From positions 426,576 to 490,575 of the forward strand of contig NZ_CP048877.1 of NCBI RefSeq assembly GCF_011207455.1: 64,000 nt of DNA. Reading direction: 5' to 3'. The DNA comes from Thermosulfuriphilus ammonigenes (GTDB lineage: Bacteria; Desulfobacterota; Thermodesulfobacteria; Thermodesulfobacteriales; ST65). The notes under the pieces were generated by a model. The model saw nothing but the letters and a program-made list of their open reading frames with translations. It did no database searches and was not told the DNA's origin. The translations under genes and the position numbers were made by a program. Positions 17,774 to 26,461 of this stretch are shown here, one piece after another; position 1 is the first letter of the stretch, and each line of letters begins with the position of its first letter.

Positions 17774-18675
17774 TCGCCTCAATGAGGTATCTGCTCCCCG
17801 CCTTGCTGGTTCTCCTTCTTACGGCCGGAAGCATCCAGGCCCAGGGAAGTGAGATTACCGACGACCGGGGGAAGATCATCCGCCTTATGGCCCCCCCTCA
17901 GAGGATAATCTCTCTCTACGGGGCCATGACCGAAATCGTCTTTGCCCTGGGAGCCGGAGACAGAGTGGTTGGAGTCACCGCCCACGAGAGCTGGCCACCC
18001 GAAGTCCGAACCCTTCCCCGGGTGGGCACCCACCTTAATCCCAACTTAGAGATTATCCTTTCTCTGCGGCCGGATCTTGTCCTCCAGGGTTCGGTAGCCC
18101 GGGGAGGCCAGCGGGCCGTTGCCGAGCTTGAGGCCCGTGGCATCCCCGTAGCCGTCTTCAACCCCCAAAGCGTCCCCCAGGTCTTGGAGACCATCGTCAG
18201 GGTGGGCATTCTTGTGGGGAAGGAAGATGTGGCTCGCAGGCTCACCACCCAGATGAACCAGCGTCTCCAGAGGCTGGAGGCCACCTTGAGGGGGATAAGA
18301 TCTCGCCCTCGGGTCTTTTTTGAGGTCTCCTACCCAACCCTCCTGGCCGCCGGCAAAAGGCACCTGGTGGATGACCTTATCACCCGGGCTGGAGGGGAAA
18401 ATGTCATCAAGGCCCCCCGGAAGTTTCTACGGGTGGACATAGAACTTCTTCTGGCCCTTGATCCCGATGTCTATATCGTCCAGAGGGGGCCCATGAATCG
18501 CCGCCCCGGTCAGATAAGCCAACGGCCCTACTTCTCTCGGCTTCGGGCGATAAGAGATGGCCGGGTGTATATTGTAGATGAATTCCTCTTCTCCCGGCCC
18601 GGCCCCCGGGTCATAGAGGCCCTTGAGGAGCTGGCCCGGATTCTCCACCCGGAATGCTTCACCGAGAACCCATAA
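17770..18675 (+). CDS. btuF: Cobalamin/corrinoid ABC transporter substrate-binding protein
   Basis: This is a periplasmic binding protein of the BtuF/FecB-like class III fold. It has a signal peptide (about residues 1-25, ending 'IQAQG'), the N-lobe element 'RIISLYGAMTEIVFALGAGDRVVG' split over residues 43-66, and a C-lobe ending with 'RDGRVYIVDEFLFSRPGPR'. No lipobox is seen, so it is probably soluble. It overlaps cbiL by four bases and btuC by 22. Because it sits under a B12 riboswitch, a corrinoid ligand is much more likely than an iron siderophore. Confidence 0.9.
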   Translation: MIASMRYLLPALLVLLLTAGSIQAQGSEITDDRGKIIRLMAPPQRIISLYGAMTEIVFALGAGDRVVGVTAHESWPPEVRTLPRVGTHLNPNLEIILSLRPDLVLQGSVARGGQRAVAELEARGIPVAVFNPQSVPQVLETIVRVGILVGKEDVARRLTTQMNQRLQRLEATLRGIRSRPRVFFEVSYPTLLAAGKRHLVDDLITRAGGENVIKAPRKFLRVDIELLLALDPDVYIVQRGPMNRRPGQISQRPYFSRLRAIRDGRVYIVDEFLFSRPGPRVIEALEELARILHPECFTENP

Positions 18676-19721
18676 AGTCTCAAAGGCCTGGGAATCCCCC
18701 TGGCAAGAGTCGGCTGGTCTCCCTGATTACGGGCTCCCTGATTCTTCTTCTGGCGGCTGCCTGGATATCTCTTCTTTTAGGACGGTACCCGGCCTCGGCC
18801 AGGGACATCCTGGCTGTTCTGGCTGGAGGACAGGTGACCGATCCCCTCCTTTCGGACATCGTCAAGATCAGATTGACCAGAATGGCTCTGGCCGGAATGG
18901 TGGGGGCTACCCTGGCCCTCACCGGAGCCGTCTTCCAGGCCCTGCTGCGCAACCCCCTGGCCGAACCCTTTACCCTGGGGGTCTCCACCGGGGCTGCCTT
19001 TGGGGCCACCGTATCTCTCTATCTGGGGCTCTCGGCCACCACCATCTATGGCCTTACCCTGGTTCCCCTCTCGGCCATGGCCGGTGCCGGGCTCTCTCTG
19101 GCCCTGGTTTTGGCCCTGTCCCGGGGAGAGAGCGGGTTTCTCAGGCCGGCTACCCTCATCCTGGCCGGAATGGTTGTCTCTTCTTTTCTCTCGGCCCTCA
19201 TCAGCCTTATAAAGAGCCTGGCGGATGAAACCCTTTCGTCTATTGTCTTCTGGCTCCTGGGAAGCTTCTCCAACCGGGGGGAGGGGCATCTTATCTTTTT
19301 ACTCCCCTACCTCTTGCCGGCCCTGGCCCTGGCCCTTTTTTGGTACCGGGAGCTGGATATTTTGGCCCTGGGCGACCTTGAGGCCCAGCATCTTGGAGTC
19401 CACGTGGCCAGAGTGCGTTTTTGGCTGCTAATCAGCTCCTGTCTGGCGGCAGCGGCCACGGTGGCCATCTCCGGAGTCATCGGTTTTGTGGGCCTGGTTA
19501 TCCCCCATCTCATCCGTCTGATTTCCGGCCCCGGCCATCGCTCCCTCCTCCCCCTCTCCCTTCTCCTGGGAGCGGGGCTGATGATCCTGGCCGATGTGTT
19601 GGCCAGAATTATTTTACCCACCGGAGAGGAGCTCCCCGTAGGGGTGATTACCTCCCTTCTGGGAGGGCCATTTTTTGCCTGGCTCCTTTACCGCCGTCGC
19701 CGGGAGATCGAGGGCTGGTGA
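18654..19721 (+). CDS. btuC: Corrinoid ABC transporter permease (FecCD family)
   Basis: This is an inner-membrane permease of 355 residues with about ten membrane helices. It has the FecCD/BtuC signatures 'GAVFQALLRNPLAEPFTLGVS' (split in the family motif around residues 90-110) and 'FVGLVIPHLIRLISGPGHR', the loop that contacts the ATPase. The start is ATG 18654, inside the end of btuF. Its TGA stop overlaps the ATG of btuD (TGATG). Confidence 0.93.
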   Translation: MLHREPIKSQRPGNPPGKSRLVSLITGSLILLLAAAWISLLLGRYPASARDILAVLAGGQVTDPLLSDIVKIRLTRMALAGMVGATLALTGAVFQALLRNPLAEPFTLGVSTGAAFGATVSLYLGLSATTIYGLTLVPLSAMAGAGLSLALVLALSRGESGFLRPATLILAGMVVSSFLSALISLIKSLADETLSSIVFWLLGSFSNRGEGHLIFLLPYLLPALALALFWYRELDILALGDLEAQHLGVHVARVRFWLLISSCLAAAATVAISGVIGFVGLVIPHLIRLISGPGHRSLLPLSLLLGAGLMILADVLARIILPTGEELPVGVITSLLGGPFFAWLLYRRRREIEGW

Positions 19722-20479
19722 TGAAGGCAAGGCTGGAGTTTGAAGATGTCAACCTGGGTTACAGAAAAAAGTGCATTCTTCGGGGGATCTCCTTTTCTAT
19801 TTACCCCGGGCAATGGGTTAGCCTGGTAGGGGCCAACGGGGCGGGAAAGACCACTTTACTCATGGCCGCTGCCGGCCTTCTTGAGCCCCAAAGTGGCCGG
19901 ATCCGGCTCAAGGGGACAGATATCAAGAACTACTCTCCCCGCCAGAGGGCCAGACACCTGGCCCTTGTCAGACAGGCCCTTGAGGCCCTGTATCCCTTCT
20001 CCTGTCAAGAAATAGTCCTCTTTGGCCGCTACCCTCACGGAAGATCAGAAAGAGATGGGGACATAGTCCGGAAGGCCATGGCCACCACCGATGTCCTTCA
20101 CCTGGCCTCCCAGCCGATAACTGCCGTCTCCGGGGGGGAGAGACAGCGGGTCTTTTTGGCCCGGGCCCTGGCCCAGGAGGCAGAAATCATCCTCCTTGAT
20201 GAGCCGGCAGCCCACCTAGACCCGGCCCAGGCCCAGGGACTATTTCGGCATTTAAAAAGACTTACCGAAGAGGGGCGCAGTGTCCTCTGTGCCCTTCATG
20301 ATCTTAACGCCGTGGCCACCTTTAGTAGCCGGGTGATCCTGCTTGGTGAAGGAAGGATCATCGCCCAGGGGCCGCCCCTTAAGACCCTTACCCCCGAGAA
20401 CCTGCGTCGGGTCTTTGGGGTTGAATTCACCCTTTATCCTTTGCCCGATGAGGGGCGCGCTTTGATTGTTCCCCGCTAA
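19721..20479 (+). CDS. btuD: Corrinoid ABC transporter ATPase
   Basis: This is the ATP-binding subunit that powers corrinoid import, 252 residues. It shows Walker A 'GANGAGKTT', ABC signature 'VSGGERQRVFLARAL', Walker B 'IILLDEPAAHLD' and the switch histidine in 'VLCALHDLNAVA'. The ATG at 19721 overlaps the btuC stop. A longer open frame upstream is out of frame with btuC and reads as proline/glycine-rich non-coding sequence. It ends 9 bases before the convergent gene at 20489. Confidence 0.94.
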   Translation: MKARLEFEDVNLGYRKKCILRGISFSIYPGQWVSLVGANGAGKTTLLMAAAGLLEPQSGRIRLKGTDIKNYSPRQRARHLALVRQALEALYPFSCQEIVLFGRYPHGRSERDGDIVRKAMATTDVLHLASQPITAVSGGERQRVFLARALAQEAEIILLDEPAAHLDPAQAQGLFRHLKRLTEEGRSVLCALHDLNAVATFSSRVILLGEGRIIAQGPPLKTLTPENLRRVFGVEFTLYPLPDEGRALIVPR

Positions 20480-20488
20480 AATTTCCGG

Positions 20489-21127
20489 CTAGGTTCCAGA
20501 CCTTCCTTCAAGCCCCTTGGTCTTCTCCACCCCACCGGACTTTTCCATGAGATCGGCGAAGCTCTTAAGGCGGGCCCCTTCTTTATCGTATTCGTCCAGG
20601 ACGGCCTTGATCCGGCGGAAATAGGGTAGATAGGGCTTAAGATAGAGGAAGACCAGTTTGGCCAGGATATAAAGCAGGACAAAGACGAAGATGTATCCCA
20701 CGGAATCTCCAAGATAGGGAACTTTAAAAGGAAGGGGGAACTCAACGGAGAAGAAACGATATTGCATCCAGCCCAGGGCAAAGGGAGCTGGCCAGAGCGA
20801 GGCCGCCGAGTAAGCAATGGAAAAGAAAAGAACTTTGCCAAAGACTTCGTTGGCCCGGTCATTGAATATCTTGTAGGCCTCTTTGTCTCCGGCCTCTATG
20901 GCCTCAACGGAGAGATTGTTCCACTTAATGAGCTCGTTGTTCAGCCGATCAAGATAGCTTTTGTTGGCCAGAAAGACAAAAGAGATGGTAAACTCCCCGA
21001 TGACCACCGTAATGAAGGCCAGAAGAAAGGTTCCCAGAAAAAAGCCTATTAGCGGGTCGTCCACCAGACGGTAAAGAGGGATTATAACCCTGTCCAGAAG
21101 AAGATAGAACTTAAGCTCTGAAATCAT
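20489..21127 (-). CDS. Membrane protein of unknown function, Oxa1/DUF106-like topology
   Basis: This 212-residue membrane protein was not recognised. It has one strong helix near residues 27-53, then a polar helical stretch of about 45 residues containing 'RLNNELIKWNN'. Two more helices follow (about 97-115 and 140-165), and the tail is charged and probably cytoplasmic. One helix, a coiled segment and two further helices is the topology of the DUF106/EMC3/YidC-like insertase superfamily, but no diagnostic residues were seen, so this is only a guess. It lies downstream of the sulfite-exporter gene with a strong hairpin between them. Confidence 0.65.
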   Translation of the reverse strand: MISELKFYLLLDRVIIPLYRLVDDPLIGFFLGTFLLAFITVVIGEFTISFVFLANKSYLDRLNNELIKWNNLSVEAIEAGDKEAYKIFNDRANEVFGKVLFFSIAYSAASLWPAPFALGWMQYRFFSVEFPLPFKVPYLGDSVGYIFVFVLLYILAKLVFLYLKPYLPYFRRIKAVLDEYDKEGARLKSFADLMEKSGGVEKTKGLEGRSGT

Positions 21128-21179
21128 TCTCGCCTCTGATTTAGACCTAAAATCTTATACCAGATCTAAGGAGAAGTTG

Positions 21180-21204
21180 AAGGAGGGGGGAGGCCCCCCT
21201 CCTT
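21180..21204 (-). terminator. 11-bp GC-rich hairpin after sulfite exporter gene
   Basis: AAGGAGGGGGG (21180-21190) pairs perfectly with CCCCCCTCCTT (21194-21204) around a 3-base loop, starting 10 bases past the stop at 21215 on the minus strand. A T-run (GGTTTTTATT) lies on the plus-strand side only. It most likely ends transcription of the exporter gene or protects the transcript end. Confidence 0.6.
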
Positions 21205-21214
21205 CTGGTTTTTA

Positions 21215-22473
21215 TTAATATGGGGGAACTATGCTGTAGCCGAGGAACCCTTTTGAGGTGTAGCGGAGCCCCACGTAGATAGCCAGCAGAACAAAGAGCC
21301 GCTTCAACCAGATATCAGGGATGTACTTCTGGGCCGGGGGCCGATCATGGAGCCAATGAAGATTCCGATGAGCTCGGTCCCGATAAAGGGCCACCATACC
21401 GTAACCCCTTTGAGGACGATGTAGGTAAAGATACCGACAATCATCTTAACCAGGACGATAAAGGCCGAGGTTCCAGCCACAATGAACATGGGGAGCTTGA
21501 CGATATCGGTCATAAAGGGGACGAGCAGGAAGCCGCCACCGATTCCCAGAAAGACAGCGATAATGGCAATACCGAAACCACCGAGGGCCGCCAGGAGAGG
21601 GCTGAACTTAAACTCTACGCCGTAGAAGGTAAAGACACACTCGGTGAGACTAAAGCGGACGATCTTAACGCCCTCTTCTCCGCCGCCACCCTTTTTGGCC
21701 GCCTCCTCAAAACGCTTAGCGGCCTCCCGGGCGGCCTTCCGCTTGGCCCGAGCAGCCTCGGTGGTGCCGTACCACATGAAACCGGCCACGGCAAAGACGG
21801 CCAGGCCGAAGTAACCAATATAGGCCTTGAGGCTGATCTTTCCAGCGGTAAGCTCGGCAATTCCCACCGCACCGCCTACGGCACCAATGGCCATCGCTAT
21901 GGCCAGCGGGGCGACTATCCGCTTCATTCGCCAGTAGTTGATGGTGGAGACCAGGGCGCTGATACCCACCAAGAACATATTAGAGACGCGGATAGTGTCG
22001 GTGAGGAACTTATTAAGGGCCGGGTTGGTCTTCTTGAAGCTCTTGGCGTAGTCGGCCAGACCAAAGATAGTAATGTGCCCCACACCGGCCATAATGCCTC
22101 CGAAGGCCCCCACGGTAGAGAAGATCCAGCCCACCCAGATGGCCCACAGAAGGCCGACAATGAAGTTGGGCTTCGGGGCCCCAGGGATGCCCAGATAGCC
22201 ACGAGGGGCATGGGGGTTAACGCAGCCCTTCTGGCCTTCTTCAGTGCAAATAGGGGTTTGGGCGATGAGCTTTCCGAGTTTACCCTTTAGACCATAGTCT
22301 TTTGAGGCCGGGCCTAACCCCTGATGGGCCGCTGTCTGGGCCTCTGTGACTCCGTGCCCCTCCGGACCCTGGGCCACACCCACGTGGAGATAGGTCATCC
22401 AGGTAAGGACACTGATAATTAGGGTTAAAAGGACTACCTTCTTGTTAAAAACCTTGCTCCATACCTCTCTCAT
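21215..22473 (-). CDS. TauE/SafE-family sulfite exporter, frame shifted near 3' end
   Basis: This is an inner-membrane protein of the TauE/SafE (4-toluenesulfonate uptake/sulfite export) family. It has an N-terminal helix, several helices with the family element 'GIGGGFLLVPFM' and a cytoplasmic loop rich in Ala/Lys/Gly. The frame from ATG 22473 runs into a premature TGA at 21304. However, the other frame from about 21340 to 21215 reads 'KYIPDIWLKRLFVLLAIYVG' and onward, a normal last helix for this family. One extra G in the G/C run at 21331-21342 would join them ('GPR-A-QKYIP'). The cause is a sequencing error, a real mutation or -1 frameshifting. Sulfite, sulfate or another sulfur oxyanion is the likely substrate. 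Confidence 0.82.
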
Positions 22474-22532
22474 AAGGCCTCCTTAGTTCTGTTGGTTTTA
22501 GGTAAGGCCTCGGTAAGGTAAATGACGACTGC

Positions 22533-22955
22533 TTACCTCACTAAGACGACACTACAATCAGCATGATGGGCGACTTTATAAGAAACACTGCCCAATAAAG
22601 CCTTGGTAAGACCGGTACCTCGTGATCCCAAAATTATCGTATCCACCCCCTTTTCTTTGGCTTTCTCCAGGATGACCCGGGCCGGACGGCCTTTCTCAAG
22701 GAGGGTTTCAAAGTCAAGCCCCTTCTCCCTGACCTTGGCCGCTACGGCCTCAAGCTGGCTCCGGGCTGCCTGCTCCATCTCCTCTTCGAGCTTGAGGCCC
22801 ACTTCAGTGCCGATGTCTATGTCCGGCAAGAAGAGCTCGGGGACTACGGTGAGGATGTAGAGCCTGGCGCCAAAACACCGGGCCAGCTCCGAGGCCGTCT
22901 CCAGGGCCTTTTGGGCCTCCTGGGAACCGTCATAACCCACCAAGATGGTCTTCAT
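22533..22955 (-). CDS. Universal stress protein UspA
   Basis: This 140-residue single Usp domain has the nucleotide-binding motif G-x2-G-x9-G-S visible in 'GSRGTGLTKALLGSVS', so ATP binding is likely. It opens with the typical 'ILVGYDGSQEAQKALE'. It lies between the porin gene upstream and the sulfite exporter downstream on the same strand. It starts at an ATG with AGGAGGG before it. UspA proteins modulate stress responses or transporters; a partner cannot be named. Confidence 0.93.
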   Translation of the reverse strand: MKTILVGYDGSQEAQKALETASELARCFGARLYILTVVPELFLPDIDIGTEVGLKLEEEMEQAARSQLEAVAAKVREKGLDFETLLEKGRPARVILEKAKEKGVDTIILGSRGTGLTKALLGSVSYKVAHHADCSVVLVR

Positions 22956-22973
22956 TAAGCCCTCCTTTGAGAC

Positions 22974-23005
22974 AAAGCCGGGGGGGTAAATTACCCCCCG
23001 GCTTT
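22974..23005 (-). terminator. GC-rich hairpin between porin and uspA
   Basis: AAAGCCGGGGGG pairs with CCCCCCGGCTTT (12 bp) around a short TAAATTA-containing loop, 6 bases past the porin stop. The tail on the minus strand (GTCTCAAAGG) is not T-rich. It could terminate most porin transcripts while letting some read into uspA. Confidence 0.55.
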
Positions 23006-23010
23006 ATCCA

Positions 23011-24603
23011 CTAGAAGAAGTGTTGGTACATGACCCGGAAGCGGAGATCGTTCTGAGTCTCGCTGTCAAAATCGCTGGCGGTAAGCCCTACCTCGGCCGC
23101 CTCAGCGGCACTGGCGCTCTTTACCTTTCTCTGGAGAAGGGAGATGTCGAAGGTGATGTACTGATTGAAACCGTGGAAGTAGTGGTTTACGCCAAGGACA
23201 AACTGCTGGAGGTAATCCTCCACGCCGTACTTTCCGTTGGCCAGATCCACCAGACCAAGGCCGCTGGCCATGGAGTTGTAAGGGTTGTTGTCGTCCAGGC
23301 GCTCAAAGTAGGCGTATTTGGCCACCACCTCCCACTTACGGGGCACTATGTAGTAGCCCAGATTGGCCCTGAAGGCCCAGCGATCCCAGGTCTCCTGGAT
23401 ATTCAGACTGCCGTCAGGATCCTGGATGAACTCCTCCCAGGCCCACTCAAGATCGGCCGAAAATCCCTTGTAACGATACAGCACCGCCACATCAAAACCG
23501 TAGTTTTCAATGTCGTGGCGTTTGGAGACAGGCGTTACGTTTCCTCCGCTTACGGTGTAATACTCTTTGGGGCGATCCTTGGTCCAAAAACCGGAGAAGA
23601 TGGTCGCCAGGGCCGGAACGGTGTTATAGCCGTAGTCGCCCTGCATGAAGTAGTTGTTAAAAGTCTTGGGGCCCATAGGACCACGAGGATCAGAGCCGGG
23701 GAGCCAGTTGATACCCACCCGGAAGCTGTAGAGCATGTCGTCACTGTTGGTGTTGCGGTTGCCCTGGGTGTCGCGACCGTTGTAAACCCCCAGCCAGTAG
23801 CAGAGGAACTGCTTCTTGTTCATCAGGTCGAGGAAGCCGTTTACGTTGACCCCCTGGGAGCGGTAGTTAAGCATCCCGCCAATGGGAAAGCCGTTATCAA
23901 GGAGGTGGCCACCTACCCGGAGCTCGCCCGTATAGGTCTTACCAGAACGCCTGCCCGTCTTAATCATGGAGCCGGGCCAGATACCCTCTGAATCATCGGT
24001 GAAGATGGTCCGGTCGGTGCCGTTCTGTTTGAATCCACTCTGCCAGTACTCAATCCCCAGCCCGGGAATCTTCATCCGTCCGAACTGAACCTTAAACTCC
24101 TTGTACTTCTGCCAAATGATGAAGGCATCGTGGACATTAACCTTGCTCTTTGGCTCAAGCTGAACATGGACGAAGTATTTCCAGTCTCTATTAGGGGCTG
24201 TTCCGTCCACGAAGAACCGCAAACGTCTCATGGTAAAGCTACTGTAGTTCTCTTCGCTACCATCGATATCTGTATCTCTGTCTAAGTAGGTATAACGAAG
24301 CTGAATCCCTGTACGAAAACGGAAGCGATATTCATTGTTGTTTTTGGGATTTTTGTAATCAATACGGAAGCCATTTTTCCAATAAGCCTTCCAGTTTACT
24401 GGAGCTTTTTGCTCAACAGCTTTCATAGTTTGTTGCTGATTCTTTTCTAACTCTTCAATACGCTTAAGAAGCATTTTAACCTGGGCCTTAAGGGCCTCAA
24501 TCTCCGCCTCATTGCTGGCCTTAACAGGCGAAGGCCGAAGTGTGGCGGAGATAAGAAAGACAAAGGCTAAAAGAAACGGCCACAAAGTCCATTTTCTACC
24601 CAT
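23011..24603 (-). CDS. OprO/OprP-like outer-membrane porin
   Basis: This 530-residue beta-barrel porin resembles the phosphate-selective porin O/P family. It has a signal peptide (about 1-30), then a coiled-coil segment ('EIEALKAQVKMLLKRIEELE', residues 33-52) as in trimeric porins. Alternating aromatic strands follow, ending in Phe ('RFRVMYQHFF'), the signal for barrel assembly. The ATG at 24603 is used because AGGAGG lies 6 bases upstream; 16 earlier in-frame codons are unlikely. Given the exporter neighbours, an oxyanion such as sulfate is a plausible cargo (inference). Confidence 0.88.
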   Translation of the reverse strand: MGRKWTLWPFLLAFVFLISATLRPSPVKASNEAEIEALKAQVKMLLKRIEELEKNQQQTMKAVEQKAPVNWKAYWKNGFRIDYKNPKNNNEYRFRFRTGIQLRYTYLDRDTDIDGSEENYSSFTMRRLRFFVDGTAPNRDWKYFVHVQLEPKSKVNVHDAFIIWQKYKEFKVQFGRMKIPGLGIEYWQSGFKQNGTDRTIFTDDSEGIWPGSMIKTGRRSGKTYTGELRVGGHLLDNGFPIGGMLNYRSQGVNVNGFLDLMNKKQFLCYWLGVYNGRDTQGNRNTNSDDMLYSFRVGINWLPGSDPRGPMGPKTFNNYFMQGDYGYNTVPALATIFSGFWTKDRPKEYYTVSGGNVTPVSKRHDIENYGFDVAVLYRYKGFSADLEWAWEEFIQDPDGSLNIQETWDRWAFRANLGYYIVPRKWEVVAKYAYFERLDDNNPYNSMASGLGLVDLANGKYGVEDYLQQFVLGVNHYFHGFNQYITFDISLLQRKVKSASAAEAAEVGLTASDFDSETQNDLRFRVMYQHFF

Positions 24604-24721
24604 AAAACCTCCTCCTTTAGGATTTTTTTGGCTAGTAGCCATCACCTTCAATTACATCTATTAGGATGCAAATGTCAAGAAAAAGTTTGAATCTGAGAAA
24701 AATATCACGAAATAATAGTCT

Positions 24722-25171
24722 TCATGAAGGTTTAACAATTAGAATTGGAACATTAGAGTGTTTGACTACATATTCTGGCAGTTTTCTTGAGCGAATACGA
24801 TCCCACCGGCTAAGTTTTCTTTGTCCCAAAACCACCAAACTGTAATCTGAGTCTTTTATTTCAGCTAAAATTTCACAAAGTGGATCTCCAACTCTAGCCT
24901 TAACCTCAAAAGTAATGTTTTCTTGACAACACAAGTTAGAAAATTCACAAAAGGTCTGATTAGCTATTTTCTCTAAACAGGAATCTATGTATTCCAGGTA
25001 TTCCCGTCTACCCTGGGAATAAAGTTCGTTATAGAATTTTTTAAGGTAGGGATCTAAGACATGAAGGCCTACTAAGGTGGTCTCAAGACTCCTGGCCAGC
25101 CTAATCGCCCAGAAAATGGCCTCTCTGGTGTGGGGTTCCCCGTCCAGGCAGACCAGGATCTTTCCAGGCAA
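24722..25171 (-). CDS. UspA-like protein with degenerate ATP motif
   Basis: This 149-residue Usp-fold protein ('ILVCLDGEPHTREAIFWAIRLARSL' region at the start, 'VPILIVKPS' at the end) starts directly after the YeiH-like stop. The usual glycine-rich nucleotide loop is replaced by 'LGQRKLSRWDRIRSRKL', so it probably does not bind ATP in the standard way. It may regulate the transporter encoded just upstream (inference from operon order). Confidence 0.85.
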   Translation of the reverse strand: MPGKILVCLDGEPHTREAIFWAIRLARSLETTLVGLHVLDPYLKKFYNELYSQGRREYLEYIDSCLEKIANQTFCEFSNLCCQENITFEVKARVGDPLCEILAEIKDSDYSLVVLGQRKLSRWDRIRSRKLPEYVVKHSNVPILIVKPS

Positions 25172-26449
25172 CTATTGGCCTCCGGTGACCCGGAGAAGAT
25201 CAGTCCCGATAAGATAAACGGCCAGGAGACCAAGGATCATCTTGGCCGCCGCGGCCAAAAAGCCGATGGTAAAGGCCGTCCCTCCGGCCTTTTTCATGTC
25301 TTCAATGGAGATGGAAAGGCCTATGCCGGCAAAACCTATGGCAAAAAACCACTTATAGACGGCATTCATGGCCCAAAAGGGTGTCCCCGGGATCTTGGGA
25401 CCACCGAGGAAGTCAACGTGAAGGCTGTTGAGAAAGACCAGAAGGAAAAATCCCAGGATAAAAATAGGAAACTTGTCCCGGATCAGCCGCCACTTGTTAA
25501 TCTCACCCTCAGAATGGCCAGCCCCCCCACGGAGGATATAGAACCAGAGGGCGTAGAGAACGATCAGAGGAAGGAACATGATTCGGGCTACATTTATAAG
25601 GACCGCCGTATCCCGGGCCTCAAGGCCATACCACTCGGCCGCCGCCACCAGCTGGGCCGTATTGAGAATGGCAATGGCCCCCCAGGCCCCAAATTGGGGC
25701 TCCGAGAGCCCCAGGGCCCGGCCAATATAGGGCATGGTAAAGAGCATAAGGGTTCCAAAAAGGAGGATTGTCCCGATAGCGTAGGCCATATCCCTGGGCT
25801 GGGCCCTGACCACCGGAGAGGTGGCGATAATGGCTGAGACTCCGCAGATCCCGGTGCCCGCTCCCATAATTCCCCCCAGGCCGTCAGGGACCCCAAAACG
25901 ACGACAGAGATACATAACCACAATGGCCGTGCCGAAGATAAAAACCGCCGTCAGCACCAGCCCTACCCCTCCGACCTTGATAACGTCTGACCAGACATAG
26001 TGCACTCCAAGAATAATGATTCCGGGTTTGATTATCGGCCTGGCAACCCCCACCCCGGGCAGAAAGACCCGGTGGACTCCAATGGTATTACGAATAAGGA
26101 TTCCCCCCAAAAGGAGAATGGCCACGTATTTGATCTGGGCCTTCTGGTGAAGGAAGGTGGCCCATTCCCAGCGATCACCCACCGTACCCCCCACCTTGGC
26201 CAGAGCCTGACGGTGTTTTTTGAGCTTGGCCGCAAGGGCGGCCAGCTCCTCAGGAGAGGCCCCCTTTTCCCGCAGAGTGGCCAGCTTTTCTTCCAGAAGG
26301 GGGATCTTCTTTGAGGCCAGATTGGCCCGGTGATAGGTAGCCAGATAGTGGTCAAGATTCATAGCCACAAAGGCAAAAAGCAGGCAGAGAAGAAGACCGG
26401 GGATGTATTTCGGCCAGTCTGGCACCAGGAGCCCGCGCCAAAAGGTCAT
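25172..26449 (-). CDS. YeiH-family putative sulfate exporter with inserted coiled coil
   Basis: This polytopic inner-membrane protein (UPF0324/YeiH family) has about ten helices and the family core 'GAGTGICGVSAIIATSPVV'. Between the first and second helix lies an extra charged helical stretch of about 50 residues ('KLATLREKGASPEELAALAA', about 47-75) that a typical short YeiH protein would not need. The start is the ATG at 26449 with GGAGGTGG five bases upstream; an in-frame GTG two codons earlier lies within that site. Operon: small membrane protein, this gene, UspA-like gene. Confidence 0.87.
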   Translation of the reverse strand: MTFWRGLLVPDWPKYIPGLLLCLLFAFVAMNLDHYLATYHRANLASKKIPLLEEKLATLREKGASPEELAALAAKLKKHRQALAKVGGTVGDRWEWATFLHQKAQIKYVAILLLGGILIRNTIGVHRVFLPGVGVARPIIKPGIIILGVHYVWSDVIKVGGVGLVLTAVFIFGTAIVVMYLCRRFGVPDGLGGIMGAGTGICGVSAIIATSPVVRAQPRDMAYAIGTILLFGTLMLFTMPYIGRALGLSEPQFGAWGAIAILNTAQLVAAAEWYGLEARDTAVLINVARIMFLPLIVLYALWFYILRGGAGHSEGEINKWRLIRDKFPIFILGFFLLVFLNSLHVDFLGGPKIPGTPFWAMNAVYKWFFAIGFAGIGLSISIEDMKKAGGTAFTIGFLAAAAKMILGLLAVYLIGTDLLRVTGGQ

Positions 26450-26461
26450 ACCCACCTCCAG

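Noticed and set aside
23020-23991. 323-codon plus-strand open frame opposite the porin gene
   Set aside because: Its composition (Val/His/Ala-rich, no pattern) is that of an antisense shadow. The porin on the other strand has a signal peptide, beta strands and a C-terminal Phe.
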